Source of the DNA: BMS3BBIN04 sp964552465
Lineage (GTDB): Bacteria > Electryoneota > Electryoneia > Electryoneales > Electryoneaceae
Assembly (NCBI GenBank): GCA_964552465.1
Contig: CAZKGR010000005.1
Location: 75,646-139,645 of the forward strand
Length of the DNA stretch: 64,000 bases
Direction of reading: 5' to 3'
In this document: piece after piece, positions 56,431-64,000 of the stretch
Position numbering within the stretch: the first letter of the stretch is position 1
How the letters are laid out: every line of letters starts with the position of its first letter
The notes under the pieces: model-generated
The model's input: only the letters and a program-made list of their open reading frames with translations
Database searches by the model: none
Told to the model about the DNA's origin: nothing
Translations under genes and position numbers: made by a program

Positions 56431-57900
56431 ATGATCGTGAAATCGAATCGAAGCACTATTCCCTCGACCGGGACGAACAACAAGTTTGCCCCTACTTGCT
56501 CGCAAGTAGGGATGGTCAGCGGCTTCGTACTTGGATTGTTGTTGCTGCTACTCCCACTGACTACCAGCGCCCAGGAAGGCTACGCTGGTTCTGCCGGCGC
56601 ATTTCTGCGTATGGGATCGGGCGCGACCGCAGTTGCGATGGGCGACGCTGGCGTCGCACGGGCGATGGGTGCGGAACAATCGCATTATAACGCGGCGGGA
56701 TTGCCTTATGCGCCCGCGAACGATGTCTATGTCGGTTGTCATGTTCTGAGTCTGGATCGCAGTCTCTTACATGTTGGCCTGTTGTTCCAAGTGCCGGAGA
56801 TCAGTTTCTGGAAGAGCCCGATTCAGCCGGTGGCAATGCTCGAACGGGACAACCAGCCTCCGATCTTGATTGACGAAGCCGATCTTCCGCCGACCCGCAA
56901 GCGCGAAATAATCAGCGTTGACGATTACCTGGACGAACTCGCGGCAACGATCTTGCTCGCCGCCGAAACACACGAGCTGGATGAGCTTCCGATGCTCGAG
57001 CTGAACGGTCGCCGTGTTGAACCGGGCGTGCTCAACGATGTGATTGGGCAAATGACAGTGGTTGTACGTCAGCAGAGTTTGACCACCGAGGCACAGGTCA
57101 TCGCGGAGATGAAACGGCGGTACAAGCGTGTCCAGGCCAAGCCCGCGGCGGTTTCTTTGAACGGGACGAACGCCGGGACCAGCGACATTGAAGGTCGCAA
57201 TTCAAATGGTGAGATTTACGACACGTTCGGCTTCTACGAAAACCGGTTCTCGTTCAGCTTCGGACTGCGGTTACATCGCACGGTCAGCGCTGGTGTTACG
57301 GCGGGTGTGTTGTACGCAACCGTGCCCGATCTGATTGATGAAGGCGAATCCTTAAGTTCAACAACGTTCGGCGCGGATGTCGGCCTGCAGCTGCGTCCAT
57401 TCGCCGAACGTGCGATGCCGTACGGATTGACCAGCTTGACAGTCGGCCTCGCGGGTTATGACATCGGCGGCAAGAACTCGTGGAACACGACCGGCTACTG
57501 GTCGCAAGGCACGACCAAAACCGACAAGTTCCCGAATCGCTATCGGGCTGGTTTAGCGTATGCGCCGGTCAAGGGTGTGAACCTCGCAGCGGATGTTGAG
57601 ACGGATCTGGATCATCTCGCGCGTTTCAAGGGCGGCGCGGAGGTGTATGTGATCGGGGCGGAACGATATGCCGCTCCAAACGGCGGCCCGTTGGACGGCG
57701 ATATGACGCGCAATGTGCCGACACAGCCGGCATTGATCCTGCGCGCGGGGTTGGATGACGACCGTCCGACATTTGGCCTGGGACTGGTCTTTCATATTGC
57801 CGGGATAGGCTTGACACGTCTGGACTATGCGTATGTTGTCGAAGATGTCAGCCCGGAGGCGACACAGGTTCTGACCTGGAGGTTCCGCTTCGCGATTTAA
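56431..57900 (+). CDS. PorV-like outer-membrane beta-barrel protein
   Basis: ATG 56431 follows GAGGGAG. After an unusually long, repeat-derived N-region, the hydrophobic helix GFVLGLLLLLLPLTTSA forms the signal peptide. The mature start GAFLRMGSGATAVAMGDAGVARAMGAEQSHYNAAGLPY is the PorV/UPF0164 hallmark, an N-terminal FadL-like hatch. PorV proteins shuttle T9SS cargo at the outer membrane. A charged insert (about 125-245) is larger than in classical PorV. The ATG at 56512, inside the repeat, is the other possible start. Confidence 0.85.
   Translation: MIVKSNRSTIPSTGTNNKFAPTCSQVGMVSGFVLGLLLLLLPLTTSAQEGYAGSAGAFLRMGSGATAVAMGDAGVARAMGAEQSHYNAAGLPYAPANDVYVGCHVLSLDRSLLHVGLLFQVPEISFWKSPIQPVAMLERDNQPPILIDEADLPPTRKREIISVDDYLDELAATILLAAETHELDELPMLELNGRRVEPGVLNDVIGQMTVVVRQQSLTTEAQVIAEMKRRYKRVQAKPAAVSLNGTNAGTSDIEGRNSNGEIYDTFGFYENRFSFSFGLRLHRTVSAGVTAGVLYATVPDLIDEGESLSSTTFGADVGLQLRPFAERAMPYGLTSLTVGLAGYDIGGKNSWNTTGYWSQGTTKTDKFPNRYRAGLAYAPVKGVNLAADVETDLDHLARFKGGAEVYVIGAERYAAPNGGPLDGDMTRNVPTQPALILRAGLDDDRPTFGLGLVFHIAGIGLTRLDYAYVVEDVSPEATQVLTWRFRFAI
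56484..56512 (+). repeat. Family C hairpin located inside a coding sequence
   Basis: GTTTGCCCCTACTTG, CTCG, CAAGTAGGG. It matches the copies at 12588, 19446 and 20635 except for a paired change in the stem (G-C to T-A), so the stem is intact. It lies in frame within the PorV-like gene and encodes FAPTCSQVG (residues 19-27), directly before the signal-peptide helix. Confidence 0.8.
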
Positions 57901-57917
57901 GCCAGTGGGGGTGAGCG

Positions 57918-58154
57918 ATGCTCTTTTGGGTGGTAATAGGCGGCGCCGGTTTAGTTCTTTTGTTGACCGGATCGATTGTCTCTGGCGGGAGAGTCCTGAA
58001 TCTGGACCCTACATTTGCCCGCATCACGGGTGGGTTGCTGGTTGGCGGATCTTTGTTAGCGAGAGTATTTGGATCACCCACACTTCTGATCGTGACGCTG
58101 ATCTTGGGAGTTGGTAGTTTGGTTGTCGCGCTTGTTCGCGGGGTGACGCGGTAG
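57918..58154 (+). CDS. Small two-helix membrane protein (operon paralogue 1)
   Basis: 78 residues; GTGAGCG sequence precedes the ATG. Two or three hydrophobic segments with a short polar loop (FVVGGAGLVLLLTGSIVSGGRVLNLDPTFARITGGLLVGGSLLARVFG). It ends VALVRGVTR. The next small protein ends IAIIRGVTR with the same spacing, so they are paralogues. Unknown function; it is 17 bases after the PorV-like stop. Confidence 0.72.
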   Translation: MLFWVVIGGAGLVLLLTGSIVSGGRVLNLDPTFARITGGLLVGGSLLARVFGSPTLLIVTLILGVGSLVVALVRGVTR

Positions 58155-58233
58155 GTTGCAAACGGATGTCACCGAACGCCAAATAGCGGTTCAGCTTAGC
58201 GATGATTAAACAGTGTTATGGGGAGAGATAGCC

Positions 58234-58488
58234 GTGTACTTGTGGGTCATTGGACTGTTACTGGGGATTGGGGTGTATTTTCTGCTCAAGGGTTCGCTTG
58301 AGGTTTTCAGCGTCGGGAAGAGGACAATTAGCACTGACCCCCGATTTATTCGAGCGTCAGGAGTTTTGATACTGGTAGCTGTAACGGCAGAGACATTTGC
58401 GGAGAATAGTTCTACAGTAATGACCAGCCTGCTGGTGCTGGCTGCAGTATCCTTGTTGATCGCAATAATTCGTGGGGTGACACGGTAG
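58234..58488 (+). CDS. Small membrane protein (operon paralogue 2)
   Basis: GTG 58234 was preferred because GGGGAGAG lies just upstream; GTG 58213 is the other option. About 84 residues with two or three hydrophobic helices. Its middle (VGKRTISTDPRFIRASGVLILVAVTAETFAENSS) and end (LLIAIIRGVTR) align with the preceding small protein. Its function is unknown. Confidence 0.68.
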   Translation: MYLWVIGLLLGIGVYFLLKGSLEVFSVGKRTISTDPRFIRASGVLILVAVTAETFAENSSTVMTSLLVLAAVSLLIAIIRGVTR

Positions 58489-58509
58489 CGCGATTGGGAG
58501 GGGAATCAA

Positions 58510-58794
58510 ATGGAAGGCATGATCGGTTGGATTCTGTTGATTCCGGGCCTGTATTTCATGCTGTTCGGACGGGTCTTCACCTTCGGAGGCTTCTTTGAGA
58601 TTCCTTCGAACGAATTGTTCATCCGCACCGCTGGATTAGCGTTCGTCGTTGCTGGATTGTCGTTTCAGCTGGACATCATTCTTGGAATGATCGGGGTTGT
58701 TGTAGCGACCGTGATGATGATCGTGGCCATTGTGCTCGGGGCAATGGAGTGGCTGAAGCGTCGCCCGGGTTCACAGAAAACGAAGAAAACATGA
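58510..58794 (+). CDS. Small membrane protein (operon paralogue 3)
   Basis: 94 residues with three hydrophobic segments (MEGMIGWILLIPGLYFMLFGRVFTF..., GLAFVVAGLSFQLDIIL, GVVVATVMMIVAIVLG) and a basic tail EWLKRRPGSQKTKKT. It is a more distant relative of the two preceding small proteins, sharing length, helix layout and the middle NELFIRTAGLAFVVAG segment (compare DPRFIRASGVLILVA). Its stop overlaps the start of the next gene (ATGA). Confidence 0.7.
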   Translation: MEGMIGWILLIPGLYFMLFGRVFTFGGFFEIPSNELFIRTAGLAFVVAGLSFQLDIILGMIGVVVATVMMIVAIVLGAMEWLKRRPGSQKTKKT

Positions 58795-59687
58795 ACATGA
58801 AACAGATTGCAGTAATAGCAGCGTTGACTTTGATAGTGACGGTAGCCCATGCAACTCCGGGCTCAACATGGCTCGAGCTGGGACCGGGCGCACGTTCGGC
58901 TGGTTTGGCGGAAGCGATGACCGCGTCCGCATCCGGTGCGACCGCGAACTACTGGAACCCGGCGGGCGTCGGCATGAACGGCAACAGCCTCGAGGCGATG
59001 TACGCCGACTCGTGGGTCGAAGGCGCGTCGATTCAGTACGTGGCAGGTGCATTCGAGATCGGGAAAGTCGGTTTTGGTGTCAGTGCGCACTATGTCGGAG
59101 TTGGCGATCTGGACCTGCGAGATATACCGAGTGAACACCCGATCGGAACCTTTGATGCGCGCAACTATGCGTTGGGAGTGAGCCTCGCGTACGATCTACT
59201 GTGGGGTGTACGGGCAGGCGCGGGCGTGCGTTACCTGAACGAGCAGATCTATGTTTATGACGCTGCGGGGTACGCGTTCGATGTCGGAATGCTCCGTCAT
59301 GGATTGTGGTCTGATAAGCTGGACCTTGGATTAACCGCGCGGCACATGGGTGACATCGGTTCATTGCGTCGCGAAAGCGAGGAGCTGCCAGCGACGGTTG
59401 CCGCGGGGCTGCGATACCGTCCGGGTATTTACGGCGAGTTCCGCCCGACATTGCTGATCGATGTCAGCAAGGTCAGCGGGTACGATCTGAACCTGCGTTT
59501 TGCGACGGAAGTGGATGTTATGGGTTATTTTGCCCTGCGTGCCGGGTATGCGACGGGTTATGACGCTCGCGGCTTCAGCGCGGGTTTCGGCGTGATGTAC
59601 AAGGGTATCCGTTTCGATTTCGCGTACGTACCCTACCAGGACGATCTCGGCACTGAAACGCGTTATTCAGTCGGGGGAGAGTGGTAG
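58791..59687 (+). CDS. PorV/PorQ-like outer-membrane protein
   Basis: ATG 58791 overlaps the preceding stop; ATG 58797 is an alternative. The 298-residue protein has a signal peptide (MNMKQIAVIAALTLIVTVAHA) and the UPF0164/PorV hallmark STWLELGPGARSAGLAEAMTASASGATANYWNPAGV directly after it. The remainder is rich in alternating strands, ending in DDLGTETRYSVGGEW, a typical barrel C-terminus. It is the last gene of the operon, with a strong terminator after it. It probably takes part in export or anchoring of T9SS-type cargo. Confidence 0.87.
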   Translation: MNMKQIAVIAALTLIVTVAHATPGSTWLELGPGARSAGLAEAMTASASGATANYWNPAGVGMNGNSLEAMYADSWVEGASIQYVAGAFEIGKVGFGVSAHYVGVGDLDLRDIPSEHPIGTFDARNYALGVSLAYDLLWGVRAGAGVRYLNEQIYVYDAAGYAFDVGMLRHGLWSDKLDLGLTARHMGDIGSLRRESEELPATVAAGLRYRPGIYGEFRPTLLIDVSKVSGYDLNLRFATEVDVMGYFALRAGYATGYDARGFSAGFGVMYKGIRFDFAYVPYQDDLGTETRYSVGGEW

Positions 59688-59712
59688 TCATAGCTTGAAG
59701 ACAGAAACAATC

Positions 59713-59746
59713 AGGGACACATGCCGCTTGGCATGTGTCCCTTTCT
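59713..59746 (+). terminator. Rho-independent terminator of the PorV operon
   Basis: AGGGACACATGCC, GCTT, GGCATGTGTCCCT followed by TTCTATT; a perfect 13-bp stem 26 bases after the last stop codon. Confidence 0.9.
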
Positions 59747-59781
59747 ATTAGCCGTGCGTTTCCGCACGCTCCCTGGAAAGT

Positions 59782-60813
59782 CTACTTCAGAAGAGTAATC
59801 CGCTGCATCTGTGATGGCTGACCATCGGTAACCAGCCGTACGAAGTATGTTCCGCTTGACAAACCGTGTCCATCGAATGACAGTTGATGTGTTCCCGGTG
59901 CAAATGGCGCATTGGTTACTAATGCCACCTGCTGCCCAAGAGAGTTCATCACGGCCAACGAAACGTTACCCGGTGAATCCAGCGTGAAAGTCAGCGTGGT
60001 GGATGCGTTGAACGGGTTCGGATAGGCCGGAAGCAGCTCGAAGGAGCGCACAACTGTCGGATCAGTTTCGTCGACGCCAATCCAACCCTGAATATCGCTG
60101 ATTCGCATAAATGATCCGCTCTCGAACAGCGGATCGGTTTCGTTATGGTTGGAAACAACGCTTACGACTTCACCATAGCCAGGTGCATACCAGTAGTATT
60201 CAATTTGAGTTACGATATCACCAGGAACTTCGGTGGTTGTTCTGTCGACTCGCATTCGAATGCAGTCGAAAGTTCCGGTAATGTCTGTCACAGTTCCCCA
60301 CGCATCGATGTGATGGTGTACATCTTGTGTAGTAACCACACCATCGAATTCGGTGACGCTGACAAAATCCCATTCATCGCCATATTGAAGAGGAAAATCT
60401 GCGTTTACGCCGGTTACTTCCGACGGAATGGTGACGACTTCACCGTTATAGTAATACGCTGCACCTACAAGCCAATACGAGCTGCCCGACTGCTGGAAAT
60501 ATGTGAACTGTTGCATTCCCTCTATCATCGGACCGTACATGACCAGGTTAGCGGTGGGAAAATCTTCTGCACCGTAGTTGCCTTCTGGATCATCCCATGT
60601 CTCTGGGAAATCGATCACGGTCACGCTTGCCGAGAAATCCCATGACTGATCAGGACCGGCAGCAGTCATAAGGTTGAAGTTTGCGCCAATGCTGCGGGTC
60701 AGGACGGCGCCGGGTGTCATCGGCATGTCATTCAACTGGATAGAAACTTGGCCGCTAGCTGAACTGGTGAGACATAAAAGCAGAACGAAAACCACATGGC
60801 TGGCGTACTTCAT
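59782..60813 (-). CDS. Secreted protein of unknown function with T9SS sorting domain
   Basis: ATG 60813 follows GGGGGGAAG; the signal peptide is MKYASHVVFVLLLCLTSSASGQ. The 343-residue protein has one conserved-looking domain (about 23-260) with VLTRSIGANFNLMTAAGPDQSWDFS and paired YYYNGEVVTIPSEVTGVNADFPLQYGDEWDF, of unknown fold, and ends in a type A sorting domain (PAYPNPFNASTTLTFTLDSPG, LGQQVALV, LSSGTYFVRL). It converges with the PorV operon and ends near its terminator. Confidence 0.82.
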   Translation of the reverse strand: MKYASHVVFVLLLCLTSSASGQVSIQLNDMPMTPGAVLTRSIGANFNLMTAAGPDQSWDFSASVTVIDFPETWDDPEGNYGAEDFPTANLVMYGPMIEGMQQFTYFQQSGSSYWLVGAAYYYNGEVVTIPSEVTGVNADFPLQYGDEWDFVSVTEFDGVVTTQDVHHHIDAWGTVTDITGTFDCIRMRVDRTTTEVPGDIVTQIEYYWYAPGYGEVVSVVSNHNETDPLFESGSFMRISDIQGWIGVDETDPTVVRSFELLPAYPNPFNASTTLTFTLDSPGNVSLAVMNSLGQQVALVTNAPFAPGTHQLSFDGHGLSSGTYFVRLVTDGQPSQMQRITLLK

Positions 60814-61099
60814 ATCTTCCCCCCTCTGGCTGACATGCATCCTCATCGTCGGGACGACGGTGCCAGTGCAGGAAAACAGTTCGGATGAGGGATTCTGTGC
60901 GAAATACAATTTCTGTATTGGTGAATGATGTCTTAGCAAGATCGTATCAAGCACAAACTTCAACAGTTTCGTGCTTTTTCGCTGCGAATTCAAGTGAAAT
61001 CCATCGTGATTGTGAAAATGTGTGCGTGATTTGCTCTTTATCACACTCCTCAGAATGTTGGTATCTTACCGTTGTTGCAAAACTTGGTGTGGAGGTTGG

Positions 61100-61417
61100 G
61101 TGGAACGGGTGTACCTGATTTGGTGGGCGCTGCTGCTCGGTATTGGAATTTCTGGTATCGGACGGCTGATTTTCGTGTACGCAACTGACAAGACGATCAG
61201 CACGCGCGTGATCTTGCTGATCCTCACCTTGTTGTTGGTAACGGGTGCGGCTTTGGTTTGCCCGGCGATGCTGACGTGGGAATATGACGGTGTTTCCTGC
61301 ACGCCGAACCAGTTCGTGATCTCATGGTTGTTGCACACCGCCGCACTAAGCACATTGATCATCTCTTTTCGTTCCAATAGCAGCAAACGCGCCCGCCGTT
61401 ATCTCGACTCGCGCTGA
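61100..61417 (+). CDS. Small membrane protein, unknown function
   Basis: GTG 61100 was chosen because GGAGG is four bases upstream. About 105 residues with three hydrophobic segments (LIWWALLLGIGISGIGRLIFV, VILLILTLLLVTGAALVCPAML, FVISWLLHTAALSTLIISF) and a basic tail SSKRARRYLDSR. The middle Cys-Pro and a loop EYDGVSCTPNQ could form a disulfide in the periplasm. The family is not recognised. It is followed by the dehydrogenase after about 190 bases. Confidence 0.65.
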   Translation: MERVYLIWWALLLGIGISGIGRLIFVYATDKTISTRVILLILTLLLVTGAALVCPAMLTWEYDGVSCTPNQFVISWLLHTAALSTLIISFRSNSSKRARRYLDSR

Positions 61418-61608
61418 GAATGATCCTACCGGTCTCTCGGGGCGGATCTTCACTCGAGCAGCCGGATTTCCTACCTTTGCTGCTCACACTCAGGCTGTGG
61501 ATGACAGGGATATCTCGTAAAACCGAGGTGTCCCTTTGTAGCAAAGTTAGTGTAGACATAGCACGTGAACAGATAGACAAATCCTACCACGCAGGGGAGA
61601 AACGAAGC

Positions 61609-62727
61609 ATGGCCAAGTACAAGATCGCCTGGCTGCCGGGGGACGGCGTCGGCAACGATGTGATGGACTGCGCGCGTAAGGTGTTGGACGCGCTTGAGTT
61701 TGACGCTGAATACATTCACGGCGACATCGGTTGGGAATTCTGGAAGCATGAAGGTGAAGCGTTGCCGCAGCGTACGCTAGACATGCTGCCGCAGACCGAC
61801 TGCGCGTTATTCGGAGCGATCACCAGCAAGCCGCGTGACGAAGCGGCAGAAGAGCTGGACGAAAATCTTCGTGGACAGGGTCTTGTTTACACCAGCCCGA
61901 TCGTCCGTCTGCGCCAGACATTGAACTTGCACACCAACACCCGCCCGTGCAAGGCGTACACGAACAATCCTTTGAACTACAAGGAAGGTATCGACCTCGT
62001 CATCTTCCGTGAGAATACTGAAGGCTTGTATGTCGGTGTTGAATTCCATCCGGTTCCGAAGGAACTGTGGGTTGAGATGGAGAAGCATCAGCCGAAGGCC
62101 AAGCGTTTCGTTGGTTATGAACCGAACGACGTCGCGATGAGCTGCCGCGTGATGACACGTGCTGGCTGCCGCAACATCGTCACCCAGGGCTTCGAATATG
62201 CGAAGAAGTTCGGCTACAAGACGGTGACCGTGGTTGATAAGCCGAATGTTCTACGTGAGACCGGTGGTATGATGATCCGTACCGCACGTGAAGTTGCGAA
62301 GGATTACCCGGGCATTGAGCTGTGGGAAACCAACATTGACGCGCAGGCGATGTGGCTGCTGAAGAATCCGATGGATTACGGTGTGATGGTCGCGGAAAAC
62401 ATGTTCGGCGACATCCTTTCAGACCTAGCGGCACAGTTGGTTGGCGGTCTGGGCTTCGCGGCATCCGGAAACATCGGCGACAACTACGCCGTCTTCGAGC
62501 CGACCCACGGTTCGGCACCGAAGTATCACGGTCAGTACAAGGTCAACCCGATGGCGATGCTGCTGACGACCAAGATGATGCTCGACTGGCTTGGCGAAAC
62601 CGATATGGGCACCAAGCTTGAGAACGGTATCGCGAAGACCATCGCCGACGCGAAGGTCCGCACCTACGACATGGGCGGCAGCGCCACATCGCTGGAAGTC
62701 ACCGACGAAGTGATCCGCAACATGTAG
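61609..62727 (+). CDS. Isocitrate/isopropylmalate dehydrogenase family
   Basis: ATG 61609 follows GGGGAGA; the upstream frame has no family features. The 372-residue beta-decarboxylating dehydrogenase has WLPGDGVGNDVM at the start, the substrate arginines in SPIVRLRQTLNLHTNTRPCKAY, FRENTEGLYVGVE, the metal Asp pair in ENMFGDILSDLAAQLVGG, and PTHGSAPKYHGQYKVNPMAM for the cofactor. It fits NAD-dependent isocitrate dehydrogenase best, because no other leucine genes are nearby, but isopropylmalate dehydrogenase cannot be excluded without alignment. Confidence 0.85.
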   Translation: MAKYKIAWLPGDGVGNDVMDCARKVLDALEFDAEYIHGDIGWEFWKHEGEALPQRTLDMLPQTDCALFGAITSKPRDEAAEELDENLRGQGLVYTSPIVRLRQTLNLHTNTRPCKAYTNNPLNYKEGIDLVIFRENTEGLYVGVEFHPVPKELWVEMEKHQPKAKRFVGYEPNDVAMSCRVMTRAGCRNIVTQGFEYAKKFGYKTVTVVDKPNVLRETGGMMIRTAREVAKDYPGIELWETNIDAQAMWLLKNPMDYGVMVAENMFGDILSDLAAQLVGGLGFAASGNIGDNYAVFEPTHGSAPKYHGQYKVNPMAMLLTTKMMLDWLGETDMGTKLENGIAKTIADAKVRTYDMGGSATSLEVTDEVIRNM

Positions 62728-62756
62728 GTTATTGTCAGGTGCATGGAATGTAATAA

Positions 62757-62782
62757 ATGCCACGGATTTCGATCTGTGGCAT
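62757..62782. terminator. Bidirectional hairpin between convergent genes
   Basis: ATGCCACGGAT, TTCG, ATCTGTGGCAT is a long stem with two G-U pairs. It lies between the dehydrogenase and the minus-strand HD-GYP gene and touches the stop codon of the latter. Flanking A/T runs are short. Confidence 0.75.
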
Positions 62783-63888
62783 TATTGCTCTTCGACAACC
62801 GACTCTGTTTCCAACTCCCTACCTAACGCCAGCGTTTCGATGATTTGCAGGCCTTTGTGCTCAGTCAGGTCCATGAATTCACCGTCGGCTTCATTTTCAA
62901 GCTTGATAATTGGGCGTGAATAATCGCCGAGATTCATCCCAGAGACAATAGCTGTGCGCCCACCTGTTATCATCACACGCGATCCAATTGGGTACGGGAC
63001 AACGAGTGCACTAAAGATCTCGAGAACTTGAGTGTCATACTTGGTCACCATCGTCGGGCCCTGAAGAAATGCGAGCACTTTATCTGGATTCCACGCCTGC
63101 TTATATGGCCTCTCACTGCGTAATGCGTCCCAGATATCTACGATGGAGACAATTCGCGAGAGCTCATGAATTTTATCTCCTCGCAGACCGTCCGGGTACC
63201 CCCTTCCGTCCATGGTTTCATGATGTTGACGGGCTATTCCCCAAATGATGGGCGAGAAGTCGGTGCGGTCTTCCAGAAGTTCCCAGCTCCATTCAGGGTG
63301 CATACGCATCAGTTTAATTTCTTCAGGAGTTAACGGACCGTCTTTCTCCAGAATATCATTTGATATTTTCATTTTACCGATGTCGTGGAGCAGGCCGCCA
63401 ATAGTCAAATAATTCAGTTCAGCTCGTCCCAGCCCCATACGAATTCCGATAGCGGTCGAAATTGCGGTTACGTTAACGCAGTGTCGATATGTGTAATCGC
63501 TGTAACTGCGAAGGTCGTGAACTGCGATTCCGAGTTTTGTCGCACCTTGTACTTCCTCTACCAGTTGATCGCTGATGGAACGGATCTGGTCAACGTGTCG
63601 TCTGTCAAAATTATGGAAGTCATCGTATACAGTCTGCACAGTGTTGACAGCCAGTTCGCGGAATTCTTCGCTTATCGGTTCAGATGTTTTCTGGTTGAGA
63701 GCGATTTCGTCTGCATCTCGCAGGACGACACTTTCAATCCGGAGTTGAATCAACTCCGCGATATTGGTTTTTGACAACACCTTTCCCTGACAATAGATAG
63801 TCCGCCCTCGATGGTACACCTGTTGGTCCAATACAGATCCGGGCCGAACCTCTCTGATAGGCGTTCGTGTCTTTTCTGTTGTGCTCAT
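62782..63888 (-). CDS. HD-GYP domain protein (cyclic-di-GMP phosphodiesterase-like)
   Basis: ATG 63888 was taken; an in-frame GTG at 63909 is possible. The 368-residue protein has an N-terminal domain (about 1-110) with LDQQVYHRGRTIYCQGKVLSKTNIAELIQLRIESVVL, a DUF3391-like layout, and an HD-GYP domain (about 130-310): GGLLHDIGKMKI (the HD pair), RMHPEWS, ARQHHETMDGRGYPDGLRGDKI (the GYP loop) and VDIWDALRSERPYK. HD-GYP enzymes usually degrade cyclic-di-GMP. No receiver domain or GGDEF partner is visible. Confidence 0.88.
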   Translation of the reverse strand: MSTTEKTRTPIREVRPGSVLDQQVYHRGRTIYCQGKVLSKTNIAELIQLRIESVVLRDADEIALNQKTSEPISEEFRELAVNTVQTVYDDFHNFDRRHVDQIRSISDQLVEEVQGATKLGIAVHDLRSYSDYTYRHCVNVTAISTAIGIRMGLGRAELNYLTIGGLLHDIGKMKISNDILEKDGPLTPEEIKLMRMHPEWSWELLEDRTDFSPIIWGIARQHHETMDGRGYPDGLRGDKIHELSRIVSIVDIWDALRSERPYKQAWNPDKVLAFLQGPTMVTKYDTQVLEIFSALVVPYPIGSRVMITGGRTAIVSGMNLGDYSRPIIKLENEADGEFMDLTEHKGLQIIETLALGRELETESVVEEQ

Positions 63889-64000
63889 GAACGGTTTCCG
63901 CGTGGCCACACATGAGTGGCGTGTTATGAGAGGTGCAATCCAAACGGGAGCTCAAGTTCGTGCGCGTTTCGAAAATACTAAGATTGTTGGATAGGTATGT

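Overview
The window looks like chromosomal DNA of an aerobic, Gram-negative bacterium from the FCB (Fibrobacteres-Chlorobi-Bacteroidetes) side of the tree, most likely an uncultured phylum such as those around Calditrichota, Zixibacteria, Latescibacterota or KSB1. The evidence is a set of seven secreted proteins ending in the type IX secretion (T9SS) type A sorting domain (a YPNPFN-like motif, then an LGQEV-like core and a SGxYxV/L ending), PorV/PorQ-like outer-membrane proteins, many lipoproteins with a clear lipobox, and strong purine-rich ribosome binding sites. Nothing fixes the genus. I saw no tRNA, rRNA, CRISPR array, prophage, transposase or recognisable defence island.

Layout. 1-10.9 kb: the end of a DsbD/CcdA-like membrane protein, a subtilisin-like protease with sorting domain, rlmN, a very large gingipain-like (C25) protein, an M28 peptidase with a PDZ domain, and malate dehydrogenase. 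10.9-21.1 kb: a patchwork of lipoproteins, a DUF805 protein, a GH16-like lipoprotein, a membrane-anchored alpha/beta hydrolase, an HTH/membrane-protein pair, an orphan Phd/YefM antitoxin beside a large inverted repeat, hisC, a nitronate-monooxygenase/FabK-like enzyme, and many palindromic repeats. 21.3-29.4 kb: an S9 peptidase, otsB and otsA for trehalose, and three tandem EamA transporters. 29.6-38.5 kb: a run of exported propeller or repeat proteins, three with almost identical sorting-domain DNA, plus a Sel1 protein behind a nine-G tract. 38.6-41.9 kb: an HtrA protease, a short primary-type sigma factor and a lipoprotein. 42.0-50.5 kb: a ten-gene minus-strand caa3 cytochrome oxidase cluster, read as small membrane protein, SCO1, coxB with fused cytochrome c, ctaD, ctaE, subunit IV, ctaA, SCO2, DUF420, ctaB. 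The catalytic subunit carries the YSHP motif of A2-type oxidases. 51-53.4 kb: an M50 protease, a SatD-like protein and prmA. 53.5-59.7 kb: a tight seven-gene operon of a lipoprotein, an Asp-box propeller with sorting domain, two PorV-like proteins and three small paralogous membrane proteins. 59.8-64 kb: another sorting-domain protein, a small membrane protein, an isocitrate/isopropylmalate dehydrogenase and an HD-GYP protein.

How they fit together. The oxidase cluster holds structural subunits, heme o/a synthesis and copper delivery, so it can probably build a complete terminal oxidase; malate and isocitrate dehydrogenases fit respiratory metabolism. The protease, propeller and FG-GAP proteins form an exported T9SS cargo set; the T9SS motor and translocon themselves are not in this window.

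The least ordinary feature is the non-coding DNA. Degenerate 7-bp-period repeats occur at five sites, reminiscent of cyanobacterial heptanucleotide repeats. There are several families of dispersed palindromes, one of which is translated inside a signal-peptide region and others of which sit between oxidase genes. A near 32-bp inverted repeat built on TGTACA boxes lies upstream of an orphan antitoxin. I did not find a clear new multi-gene system; the best candidates are the PorV/propeller operon and the repeat families.
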